From Clonostachys chloroleuca (lineage: Eukaryota > Ascomycota > Sordariomycetes > Hypocreales > Bionectriaceae): DNA of 64,000 nucleotides. The notes under the pieces were generated by a model. The model saw only the letters and a list, made by a program, of their open reading frames with translations, was not told where the DNA came from and ran no database searches. Position numbers and translations under genes: made by a program. Positions within the stretch are counted from its first letter, which is position 1, and each line of letters begins with the position of its first letter. Positions 32,260 through 42,209 of this stretch are shown here, piece by piece. Where the stretch lies: contig JBANAY010000003.1 in the NCBI GenBank assembly GCA_037952775.1, positions 17,298,001 through 17,362,000 of the forward strand, given 5' to 3'.

Positions 32260-33893
32260 CTATGACTTGGATGTGGCCGCACGCAGTCTCTTCAAGCCAT
32301 CCTGCGCAGTCTTGGCTCCCTCGGCGAACCCGAGCTTGTTGCTCAGCTCGACACACTGCTCGTACTTCTTCCGAGCAAGATCAGTCTTGCCCTGCATAGC
32401 GGCCACGTCTCCCCAGTTGCAGAGGGCGGTGGCGCACGCCTCGTCGCACTCGGCTGTGCGATCGTCCCCCTTGACATCCTTGGCATGGAAGTAGGCGTTG
32501 TTGGCCCAGTTCGAAGCCGCCTCGAGGCAGTCCTGGCGGGTGTTGGGCATGGAGGATGCGAAGAGGTCCTTGAGAGACTCGGTCTCGGGGTTGCCTCCCG
32601 CGGCGGGGCTGTAGAGGGGATGCTGGGCAAAGCAGGCCGACAGGTTGTTCATGATGACGGCGCGATGGCAGGGGCTCTCGCAGTTGTGGAGTGCCTGGAA
32701 GAACAGCGGGATCGCCAGGTGGAACTGCGACTTGCGCTCGTAGTCGCGGCCGAGTGATTCCATGGTGCTGCCGACCTCGGTGGGGGTGAGCCAGCTCTGT
32801 TCGCCCGGCTTGGGGCCTTCCTCCTTTCGTCGTCGGAACTCTTTCAGGGTCGTTTCGACAGACCAGACTAGGTGGAGGTGAGAGTTGTCGGGGTCGAGGA
32901 CATGCTCATCTGCGAAGATCTCGCCAAGCTTCACGCTAATGGAGACGGCCTTTGACAAGAGTCGCTCGCGCCTCCGCCATAGAGTCTCGAGCTCTTGCTC
33001 TTTCAAATGGGGCTTCGTCTCGTCATTCAGAGCTGAATAGACGGGTGCAGTCGAGTCTAAAGGAACTACTGCCTTCAGCCTTCCTTGCTCATTGATTTCG
33101 CCATTTGCGGCCTGCTTCTCCATGTTCTCAACCCACTCCAGACAGTCTCTACGTACAGCCTCGAGAACCTCGATTGCCTGGGAGAAGTTTCCAATCTTCT
33201 CGAGCCAGAAAGCGACCATAATCCTGATTCCGACAACCTCATCGGTGAAAGGATCCAACCCAATCTGCTTGGTCTCGGCCATTGCCTTCTTGTAGAACTT
33301 GAGCGCTCGTTCCGGGTCGGGGCTGACGGTGGTAAAGTAAACCGCCCGTCGAAGGGTTGTTGCGACTGGCTCGGGGTATCTGCTCCATTGCTGGCTGTAG
33401 AAGAGCTTATAGAAGGCACGGACTTGGATAGTGCCATAAACGGCTGAAAAAATCAAGCTGCGTCAGGTCAGCTACACGTTCGAGTTTCGAGTATTGTGAC
33501 AAGCGGTGTATAACGCGGTGGGATTGGCACATACACGAGTAGAATTACACTGATCAAGACGGGATTCTCGCGGAATCCTTGTCGCACGCCTTTGGGGCTC
33601 ATGGCGAAGGCGAGATTGCGCAGGCTAACTGCGAGAGCTCGCCCCCAGAACTGGCGGAAAGTCAACTTCTGCTTCTCCGGTTTCTTCCCCGTTTGTTTGT
33701 CCCCCTCGTTCCCGGGCTCGGCCTCCTTGACAGTAGATTGGTATCGCTGGTATATCGGTTGCAATGGGACGGTCATGCGGATGCTGAGGGTCGCAGACCG
33801 GGATGTGAGAGTGAGCGCCAGGAGGCCTGTACGAGCCTGGCGAAGGCATTGGCCGCGAATTGGCCGTAGGGAGGCGACCGCGGCGACGGACAT
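32260..33893 (-). CDS. Mgr3-like mitochondrial TPR membrane protein
   Basis: A 518-residue protein in two exons (33893-33535 and 33457-32260). The 77-nt intron (33458-33534, GTATGT, CTGAC, CAG) interrupts the transmembrane segment; splicing yields NPVLISVILLVLIFSAVYG followed by YKLFYSQQW. The N-terminus is basic and hydroxylated (MSVAAVASLRPIRGQCLRQARTG-like), fitting a mitochondrial presequence. After the single membrane span come TPR-like helices across about residues 160-510 (AVYFTTVSPDPERALKFYKKAM, KIGNFSQAIEVLEAVR, HLAIPLFFQALHNCE, GKTDLARKKYEQCVELSNKLG). This is the layout of yeast Mgr3, an adaptor of the i-AAA protease Yme1 in the inner membrane. The assignment rests on architecture, not a search. 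Confidence 0.7.
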
Positions 33894-34702
33894 GGTGAAA
33901 TCGCAATTTAGATGCCAGGCGACGAGCCGTCATTAGGCTTGGGAGGGCAGGGTGGATGTTCTTCTTTGTGGTTCATGACGGAGCCTAGGAAATCTGGAGC
34001 ATGACTAATCACGGCCTATCAATATTCTAAACCAAGGAGGTGCAAAGCTCCTGATCATCTTGGGTCTTAAGGTAATCATGGATAAATTAAAAACTCATGA
34101 GATTGCTTAAATACAAGTTCTCATTTAATTTTTTATTCATTATGATGATGAGCTAGTATCTTGATTGAGCCTGGTGACAGAAATTGGTTGCCCACATGCT
34201 GGATGCTCGAGGCTATCCGCCACCTCGGCATTTTGCGGGCTTCCCACCAATTGAAGTGCTTGAAGATAGAATTAGAAGAGCTGGCCCATGGATAGGTACT
34301 ATGATGATGAGTATTGTGCTTACATACAAATAAGATGAGTTTGGAATGGAATATGGAAGGGATTGTACTATAATTCCTCATTACTGATTCTAGTTATTTT
34401 GTCGGAAGCAACCTGCCAATTCAACCTCACAGAACCTCAGGCGCCTGAATCATAGGTAGGTGTAGTGCTTGTGAGAGGTTCTTGCATCATTTCCAGCGGC
34501 TCTATTTAGAGCTCGGCACCTGTTGATATCCCCACCCTATCGCTCCTGCATCTACCCCGCCTCCCCGATAAATACTGAACGAGCCCACTTGCTCCAGCCC
34601 ACCATCATCCGCTCGCAGTTGTGAAAAGACGGAATTACGACATTAAAGCTTCTCACAATCACCCAACATAACGCACACAGCCGTTTTCTGCTATCCGCAA
34701 AT
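33894..34702. other. Divergent promoter region, Mgr3-like / Dap1
   Basis: About 0.8 kb, AT-rich in the middle; holds both promoters. No ORF of interest. Confidence 0.4.
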
Positions 34703-35334
34703 ATGAGTGGCAAGTTCGAGCCCAAAGCTCCGGTGAACCTGGACCCTCCCAAGGATGACCCTATTTCTCTTGCGGAGCTGGCCAAAGCGAATGGCAAGTC
34801 CACCTGGATTGAAATGAATACTTGTCTTTACAGCGAGGAATCACCGAGCCATGCAAAACGCTAACTGGTATTTTACAGGCGCCGAGGGGCAAAAATGCTA
34901 TGTCGCTATCAAGGCATGTGGTTTTACTCTTTGTCCTACACAGTCTTGACCCCAGTCTTCTATTAATTGCCCTGCGCCAATGCCCAGTACGCCATCAATC
35001 TAACATGGTTTCAACACAGGGTAAAGTGTACGATGTGACTGGCAACAAGGCCTATCAACCTGGTGGCTCATACCACGGTGAGTTATAGTCATTCTCACAC
35101 CACATCTTACGCCTTATGCATTTGTAGGGATGCTGATTTGGATTCGCACCAGTTTTCGCCGGCAAGGATGCCTCGAGAGCACTTGGAAAGTCATCAGTCA
35201 AGCCAGAAGATGTCAGTGCAAATTGGCAAGACTTGCCTGACGGCGAGAAGAAGGTCTTGGATGACTGGATCACCTTCTTCTCCAAGAGGTACAACATTGT
35301 CGGCCGGGTAGAGGGTGCAACAAACACCGACTAA
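34703..35334 (+). CDS. DAP1: Dap1/MAPR cytochrome b5-like heme protein with two GC-AG introns
   Basis: A 121-residue protein of the membrane-associated progesterone receptor family, which binds heme and supports sterol-synthesis cytochrome P450s. Four exons: 34703-34793, 34879-34913 (35 nt), 35020-35077 and 35153-35334. Introns 1 (34794-34878) and 2 (34914-35019) start with GC (GCAAGT and GCATGT), each with a CTAAC branch and CAG acceptor. Intron 3 (35078-35152) is a normal GTGAGT...CAG. Only these joins give the conserved chain: DDPISLAELAKANGAEGQ, CYVAIKGKVYDVTGNKAY, PGGSYHVFAGKDASRALGKS, and WITFFSKRYNIVGRVEG. The Tyr residues of the heme pocket (VYDV, GSYH) are present. No membrane anchor is seen in this short form. 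Confidence 0.9.
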
Positions 35335-35992
35335 TTGCCCGGTGGTGGTGTTGAGGAAAACTTACAGAGAATTCATACCAAACCTTCCCTGGTTCTTGCT
35401 TTCCTATCTTCCTGAAGCTCTACCATTCGACTCATCAATGTATTCTATTCTCATCAGCAGCCATACGAGCAATTCTTGCCTTCCAATAACACTTACGTTC
35501 AAGTCAGTGCATGTTTGGTATTTAGAGCAACTGTGACCTTAGTCATATATGTATCGATGCTATACTGACTGTTCCAATGGAATTTACTATCTCACGAAAC
35601 TCAATATCAGCCTCCAAGCCCATACAGCAACGCGGGGCGCAGAAATGTATACATGTGTCTTCAACCTTGTTACCATAAGACTTCGTCCTAGATAAACTCT
35701 CTTACTTGGAGTTTACGAGCATGGGGCGAGAAAAAAAGAGAACAAACTTTGGTGCTACCAATAGAGGTAATAAAACCAAGGACAAAGCAGCACATTGACA
35801 TTTTTGCAACTCTTTCTTTCTATCACTCTCCTCACACATCTTTGCAATATCCAGACATCCTACAATTTCTTGTACAACATCTTTCTCTCAATAACCTATG
35901 ACCTACGCTCTCATTTAAAGCCAGAGGGTTATCTTCATTTGTTATTGTACTATACTGTTGTACTATACTGTTTCTATTATTTTCATTTCATC
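35335..35992. other. Intergenic region Dap1 / PLC-like gene
   Basis: 3' UTR of Dap1 and promoter of the PLC-like gene. The frame of the PLC-like gene is open back to about 35795, but that part is AT-rich leader and lacks signal-peptide character. Confidence 0.4.
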
Positions 35993-37753
35993 ATGATTCC
36001 TTCAAGCCTTCTCGCCATATTTGCTGCGAGTTTGGCTATCGGGTCTCCAGTCCCTGGAATATCCGAGGCTGTTAAAACCTTGGATCAACCGGGCCCCCTA
36101 TCTATGAACAACGTCGTTGTTGTTGAGGATGCCACCGGGAAATCCTCCCTCCCTATTCTCCCAACAGGGGAACCAGTGCAGTCTCCCGGGCCAAACAATG
36201 GCCAATATGGCATGCAGCGATCTAACGTGTCAGTTGCCACGGCTGACACGGCCAAACTAAAGCGCCGAGACTTTAGGGCCGACATAGGGCGTTGCTCAAG
36301 AGAGCTTGACTACAAATCGGGTCGGTGTATCAATATGATCAACGCCACGCCTTACCGCTGGCGCAAAGGGTACTATCACTCCTACCGCATGAGCGCCTGG
36401 GAGGATAGGTGGCCCGAGTACATCGAGCCCGGCGAGTCCATCGCTGTTCTCGCAAGGCCGACCAACAACGGTCTGTTCGACTCGTTTGAAGATTCCGCCG
36501 GTGAGGTCGCCTACCACATAGAGGGCACCAGCAAGCCCATGTCCTTCATGCTGGAATCTCGATCCGGGAACCCGCACTACCCTTGGATTCGGTTCCTCGA
36601 GGACCTCGAGGTCATGAACCACCACAAGGGAGCCGAGTTCAACCTAGGAGCGAGAGTATCCCCATACGGCGTCGGCTTCATCCTCGCCGGCACAGAGGGG
36701 GATTTCGTCACCAACGATGGGCCCGCGGCGTGGATGCAGGCCATGGTCGACGACATGGGCCACAAGCCCCTCCGCGAGATCGTGCTCGGCCGCAGCCACC
36801 ACGCCGGCATGTACAAGGCCGCGGGCGGCATCCCGGGCTCCTGGTGGAACACCGTGACGCAGGAGGCCACGCTATACGACCAGCTGCGCAACGGGGGCGC
36901 CCGGGTGCTCGACGCGCGCATCATGAGGGGCCCGGGCGGGAGGTTCCGCACGTGCCACGGCGCCCTGAGAGACAGGACCTTTTGGGGGACTCTAGGTGAA
37001 TGGTTTGACGAGCTCATCGAGCAGACGAACCAGTTCAACGAGGACTACCCCGGCGAGCTCATCATCTGGGACTTCCATCCGACTGAGGCCTTCAGGTACG
37101 GCGGAAGATGGGGCGGAAAAGGAAAAGGAGAAAGCGAGTGGACTTTCGAAGAAAAGGAATACGGGTATCTTAGCGGGGAGGGCCGCGCCGAGTTTCTTGA
37201 GAGCCTCAAGGCCTTGAATCATCGCGTCGTTCTCCCGGAGGACGTGGATATCACGAAGGTGCCGCTCAACAAGTTCATCAACTCAAAGGACAAAAAGCCC
37301 GCCGTCATCATCCGGGTTGATGAGCGGTGGCTCTGGGATGTGGACCCGGAGGATTGGCCGGGTCCAAGCGAGGGGTTCGTGACGAACAGGGAGTTTCCCA
37401 TCACATCGACTTGGTCCGAGAAAGAGAGGATCGAGGACGTGGCCGAGCATCAGCTCCGGAGATTAGACGAAGTCGAAGTGTCCCGGACCTCGGAGGTCTA
37501 TGACATGCAATGGCTCCAGACGCTCGTGGGGATCGGTGCGATCTGGCCACTCGGTGTCTCTCTCATCTCCATGGCCAATGAGGCTTGGGATGCGGCATTC
37601 AGAGATTTGTTCAATGCGCTAACGCCGGATCGTTATCCTAACTGGTTAACTGTGGACGGTATCAAGAACTCGGAGCTGAAGACGCTGGTGATGGCGATGA
37701 ATCACTGCTTCGTCCTTGACAGGTGCGGGGATTGGGTGAATGAGAGACGATGA
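35993..37753 (+). CDS. Secreted PLC-like phosphodiesterase (PI-PLC X-type)
   Basis: A 586-residue protein. The ATG at 35993 is chosen because it opens a clean signal peptide (MIPSSLLAIFAASLAIGSPVPG). A basic KLKRRDF site near residue 90 could be a Kex2-type cleavage, leaving a mature protein that starts around DFRADIGRCSRELDY. Residues about 100-250 form a beta-rich domain (SYRMSAWEDRWPEYIEPGESIAVL). The PLC-X TIM barrel follows: GRSHHAGMYK with the first catalytic His (residues 269-270), LRNGGARVLDARIM, FRTCHGAL with the second His (about 322) and PGELIIWDFHP. Bacterial and fungal single-domain PI-PLCs cleave GPI or phosphatidylinositol; the substrate here is unknown. Intronless. Confidence 0.8.
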   Translation: MIPSSLLAIFAASLAIGSPVPGISEAVKTLDQPGPLSMNNVVVVEDATGKSSLPILPTGEPVQSPGPNNGQYGMQRSNVSVATADTAKLKRRDFRADIGRCSRELDYKSGRCINMINATPYRWRKGYYHSYRMSAWEDRWPEYIEPGESIAVLARPTNNGLFDSFEDSAGEVAYHIEGTSKPMSFMLESRSGNPHYPWIRFLEDLEVMNHHKGAEFNLGARVSPYGVGFILAGTEGDFVTNDGPAAWMQAMVDDMGHKPLREIVLGRSHHAGMYKAAGGIPGSWWNTVTQEATLYDQLRNGGARVLDARIMRGPGGRFRTCHGALRDRTFWGTLGEWFDELIEQTNQFNEDYPGELIIWDFHPTEAFRYGGRWGGKGKGESEWTFEEKEYGYLSGEGRAEFLESLKALNHRVVLPEDVDITKVPLNKFINSKDKKPAVIIRVDERWLWDVDPEDWPGPSEGFVTNREFPITSTWSEKERIEDVAEHQLRRLDEVEVSRTSEVYDMQWLQTLVGIGAIWPLGVSLISMANEAWDAAFRDLFNALTPDRYPNWLTVDGIKNSELKTLVMAMNHCFVLDRCGDWVNERR

Positions 37754-38217
37754 ATGAATGAAGGAACGAAAACGAAAATGATATGGGCATGCTTGATAAG
37801 CATGAATTTTGAGATAATTAGGCGAATTCGGTGTGTAACAAAATCGGGTTGGGAATTTGGGGGAATACAGAATGTTATTTGATGAGGGCGTTGGTATATG
37901 TTGGCACTGCGGCCACAACTCAGTATTTATTATCGGCAGGCATGAAAGGGGCATATTTTTAGACTTGGTTTTTTATTAGAGAAAGTAAATTGCATTTTAA
38001 ATCTAAATCTATGGTATAACGGTGATTTGAAGGCTCTCTTATAAATCTATGCCCTAAATAGCAAGCATGCGTAGGACAGGAGCCACAATACATGTCTATG
38101 TGTCGTTGTTTTTTCTTGTGATTATGACGGTCTTTAGTCTTTGGACCCTTCCCCTAGCTTAAGGAACCCATATTATGGGTGGGGAGTGTGATTGTACGCG
38201 GGAATTTGGTCTTTGAT
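37754..38217. other. Convergent intergenic region
   Basis: 3' UTRs of the PLC-like gene (+) and the Sur7-family gene (-). AT-rich; nothing else seen. Confidence 0.45.
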
Positions 38218-39165
38218 TTAGTTCGAAGGTGACGTATCACCTTCAGCTGGAGCTCCTCGCCTCCGCCGAACAAAGCTGGGCAAATTCACCTTGCTTGGCT
38301 TTTCCCTAACCTCGGGCGTCCCATCCTCGGATGCAGCACCTCGCTTCTGGGGTTTGCAACAGCAACCCATGGCCAGATGAAGGAAGAGGGCAAGGACACT
38401 AAGGACGGCGGCGATCCACATGAACACGAACATCTTGATGCCGATTTCAGCACTGATGTTGAGCTCATCCTGAGCTGTGAGGGCCACCTTGGCGGCAACG
38501 GTGATGACTGTGGCGATGATGGCAGCCACGCCCACGAGGATGGATGAGATTACGCCTAGGATGGAGAGGGCCAGGGAGAACCAGCGTGTGCACAGCGCCA
38601 GGGGGGTCAAGAATATCAAGACAAAATTCAGAGCCGTGCCAGCTGTGAAGAATGCCATCATGACCTGTGATCCCAGCCTGAGAAGCGTGAGGATGGTAGT
38701 TACGGCAGAGGGGAGAGCAATCTTGGCGCCTGCAAGAAGCTCACTGACAAGAACTTCTACCGGGTTAAACCAGTACAAGGGCACCGGCGAGGAGCAGTAG
38801 GTTACGCCCCTGGACAAACGCAATCAGCTTCACGATGCTTCAAAAGCTGCTGTTGGGCAACAAAGCCACATAGGATAATGGGGATGTGTAGCTTACTCAT
38901 TATTGTAGCCTTCACAGAAGTTCCACAGGCCAACCTGATAGAAGTCATGGAGTCCCAGGCTCCGAGCCACCGAGTTGAGTAGGTTGGAGTTTTCAACTGA
39001 GATAGGGATGATCTGGGAGACATCGAGCTTGAAAAAATATATGTCGTTGAGAATAGGGTTGATGTGGGTGTTTCCAAGAGAGACCATAATCAGAAATGGA
39101 ATGGTGATGAAGTAGAAAACAGCAGCCACAATAGTGGTGTTGCGTCGAGCTGGAGGCCCGCGCAT
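38218..39165 (-). CDS. Sur7-family eisosome/cortical membrane protein
   Basis: A 286-residue protein in two exons (39165-38897 and 38809-38218) around an 87-nt intron (38810-38896, GTAAGC...CAG) that joins CEGYNNE to GVTYCSSPVPLYWFNP. The first membrane span (TTIVAAVFYFITIPFLIMVSL) is near the N-terminus. A long extracellular loop with the family W.FC...G....C pattern follows (GLWNFCEGYNNEGVTYC). Three more spans come next (about residues 135-160, 168-195 and 215-240) and a basic Cys-flanked tail (GCCCKPQKRG, RRRRGAP). Sur7 proteins sit in eisosome/MCC patches of the plasma membrane and affect wall and sphingolipid balance. The start at 39165 is the Met right before the first span; a longer N-terminus is possible. 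Confidence 0.85.
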
Positions 39166-40898
39166 TGTGCGAGCTGGTTGCTGGCAAGCAGCACTTATTG
39201 GGGAATGATGGGATGCGAATTGGGCGAGATTGGACACGACAGATTCCAGAGACGGGCAATATCAAACCATGACACCCAGAGGTGACAAGCAACCACGGCG
39301 GAGGAACAATTATGGCGAACGGAGAGTTATCTGAGGCAAAGTGGGCAGGCCAGGCAAACAAGAATGCTGCTACTGAAAGCTTGGATGGTGGAGCATTTGC
39401 ATCAATCACGGAACGCTTCCAGGTACATTACCTGCTAAAAATCTACTATGTACGTGCCTGGTGGAACAGTGGACAGCGGCCCAAGAACAATTCTGATCGA
39501 CGTCATTTGTCGGCACGGCAATGCGGCAGGGGGTGTTCTGATTGGCTGGCGTATCTGTTAGTGGTGCCGAGACCACTGTCTGAGTCCCGACCTGGCCTAG
39601 ACGGTGCACGTCTGTAGGTGCAAGGCCTGCATGAAACCCACCGTCCCATCCCATCCGCTCCCCCCTGGCATCAGTGGAGCTAGGGCCTGGCAAGCGGCAA
39701 GCCACCCCTCCATCTGGCATTAATCGGAGGACCAGTAGATCAACCCTGTGCCACCCTCGTCCCTTCCAAGTTGGTCCTACCTGTAGAGCAGGCTCACGGA
39801 CAGACGCCTTCTAGAGACGGCATATTCGAGTGGTTCCAGTAAGTACTGTATTGTGCTGCTTATGTGTTCACTCAAGCACAAATTCGCCGAACCAGAATTA
39901 CTGTACACCCAGAGAAACCCCTTCCATTTTTGAGCCAGTCCGACTGTCTGAATAAAGTTTCCATCCACCACAAGGGCTTGGCTCAGGAGACGGGCCCAAG
40001 CTCGTATCCACGATGGCTCCGCCCTGTGAGTGTACGCGTCAACGGTATCTCGGCAACAAATGGCACGACTCAGAACCCAAGACATGCCATGCCGTTCATC
40101 ATCTCGCAGACAAGGGGGCTCTAGCTGAGTTTTCACCGATGCCTGCTGAGATGGGTTTGATCTACCGGATCATCAGCATTGATATCCATTGATACCCACG
40201 GATAGTCGCCGCCAAACCGCCCATCCTTATACCATGTTAATTTGGTCTAATGAACAGGACAGTGAGACACGGCAGGCGGCCCAGAACCTGATGGGGATCC
40301 GGAAGACACTCGGACACTATGTATCACAGCGTTTAGGCAAACATGGCAAGGGATGGATGTCCTGGTCCACCTTTGCCGCTGACAATTCATCAACGGGCAT
40401 CTGCACACAAATCAAGCCCAGCCAAGGCCCAGATTGCAAAACAATAACAGAGCACAGCCCTTCAGCAGGTCTAGGGGCTTGGTGAGTCTTGGCTCCCCTG
40501 CGTAATTTGTGTGTGAGTTACATAGTAACCATCATCTAAGGCAAGACGCGTGTCTCGTCCTTTCTTTAAAGTATTACTTTTTCACACTACATGCCGCTTA
40601 GCGTGACCTCTGCCGTCATAGGTTCCACTTGAGCTCAAGGCCATCCGAATTTCGCATTGCAAGTCATTCCGGGAAACTTTCTGCTGTTCAGTTCAGTTTG
40701 GACACAAAAATCCAACTGGCGTTGCTCTCCCATCAGTGATCCCCCGGGTTTCCTTCATCCCATATCTTCTCAGCCTTACCTTGCTTGCGATGGGGCGGTC
40801 TTGAGGAACCTCGCCTACACACACAAACCTTACACATATTTGCAAACTACCCACTTCATCCTCTTTGCCGAGCCCGGGGCTCACCAAAACCACCCAAG
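39166..40898. other. Divergent promoter region, Sur7-family / second PLC-like gene
   Basis: About 1.7 kb with short ORFs only. A leader with CA-rich and pyrimidine-rich segments precedes the PLC-like start. Confidence 0.4.
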
Positions 40899-42209
40899 AT
40901 GCGCCTCAACCAGGCGGTATCTCTAGGCCACACGGCAGTGTTGCTCCTGCCACTGCTTTGGGGCCATGCTGCAGCGCAGTCTATCAGTTTCTCCGACACC
41001 TCGGACCTGAGCTTCTTCACTGGAACCAGAACCAAAACCAGTGTAGCGACCGGGCCTCCAAGCAGCATTTATACTACGTACAATTCCAAGATTACTCTGA
41101 CAGGCGCGACGAGTGCTTCCGTCACTGGAACCTTTACAGAGCGCCTGTCATCAACAGAGTCATCCATATCGACGACGACAGCTGGAAATGCAACAGCCTC
41201 GTCAACGAGCAGCTCTGCAGCGCCAACAAACACTCAGCCATGCAACGGCTACGTCGAGCTTTGCACACGCAAGTACAGCAACATCACGGCTGTAGGGTGC
41301 CACAATTCTCCGTTTGTCCGACCTGGCAATACTGGCTCCAACCAAGAACTGCCTGTCAAGACCCAGCTCGACGATGGTGTTCGCTTTCTGCAGGCCCAGA
41401 TCCAGTTTCCTGTAAACGGCTCTGTGCCTCATTTCTGTCACACATCATGCGACCTTCTTGATGCTGGCCCTATTAACGAATGGTTGTCTGAGGTTACGGA
41501 GTGGGTGGCTGCCCATCCATACGATGTCGTGACCATCCTGCTCGGCAATGGCAACTACTCACATCCATCCCTGTATGCTCCGTATATTGAGCAATCTGGC
41601 ATCACGACATACACCTACCAGGCGCCATACCTGCCCATGTCCTACGACGACTGGCCGACCCTCGAGTACCTTATTGTTAGGGGCAAGCGTGTCATAATGT
41701 TCCTAGACTACAGCGCCGATCAAAACGAGTATCCATGGCTATTGGATGAGTTCTCGCAGGTGTGGGAGACACCGTTCGACCCAACCGACGCAGACTTCCC
41801 ATGCACTGTACAGCGACCGCCGGATTTGAGTGACGAGTCCGCTCGGAATCGCTTGTACATCATGAACCACAACCTGAATGCCGAGTTCAATGTCTTCTCT
41901 ACCCAGCTGCTTGTCCCTGCGGTTTCTCTACTCAACCAGACCAACAATGCAACGGGTAACGGGAGCCTGGGCATGGCTGCCAACAACTGCCGATCGGACT
42001 GGGGCCGCGCACCAAATGTGCTCAATGTCGACTACTACAATTACGGTGACCCTCCCGGTTCGGTTTTCGAAGTTGCAGCCCAGATGAACAACGTCACATA
42101 TGACTGGAACTGCTGCGGACAGGTTTCTGCTGCACGTGTTCTCAGAGCTGCCGGTGCATGGGTGTCCCTCGTGCCTATTTTGCTATGCACGTACATACTC
42201 TGGTGGTAG
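40899..42209 (+). CDS. PLC-like phosphodiesterase, surface-anchored type
   Basis: An intronless 436-residue protein. The start is the ATG at 40899 with a signal peptide (MRLNQAVSLGHTAVLLLPLLWGHAAAQS); upstream in-frame codons are leader. A Ser/Thr-rich linker (about residues 50-105) precedes a TIM-barrel-type PLC-like domain that begins CNGYVELCTRKYSNITAVGC. Candidate catalytic His residues are 135 (VGCHNSPF) and 181 (FCHTSC). Other typical strings are LDDGVRFLQAQIQF, PYDVVTILLGN, GKRVIMFLDY and VLNVDYYNYG. The C-terminus is hydrophobic (VSLVPILLCTYILWW), so GPI or membrane anchoring is likely. This family is usually annotated as PLC-like phosphodiesterase in fungi, with no proven substrate. 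Confidence 0.8.
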   Translation: MRLNQAVSLGHTAVLLLPLLWGHAAAQSISFSDTSDLSFFTGTRTKTSVATGPPSSIYTTYNSKITLTGATSASVTGTFTERLSSTESSISTTTAGNATASSTSSSAAPTNTQPCNGYVELCTRKYSNITAVGCHNSPFVRPGNTGSNQELPVKTQLDDGVRFLQAQIQFPVNGSVPHFCHTSCDLLDAGPINEWLSEVTEWVAAHPYDVVTILLGNGNYSHPSLYAPYIEQSGITTYTYQAPYLPMSYDDWPTLEYLIVRGKRVIMFLDYSADQNEYPWLLDEFSQVWETPFDPTDADFPCTVQRPPDLSDESARNRLYIMNHNLNAEFNVFSTQLLVPAVSLLNQTNNATGNGSLGMAANNCRSDWGRAPNVLNVDYYNYGDPPGSVFEVAAQMNNVTYDWNCCGQVSAARVLRAAGAWVSLVPILLCTYILWW

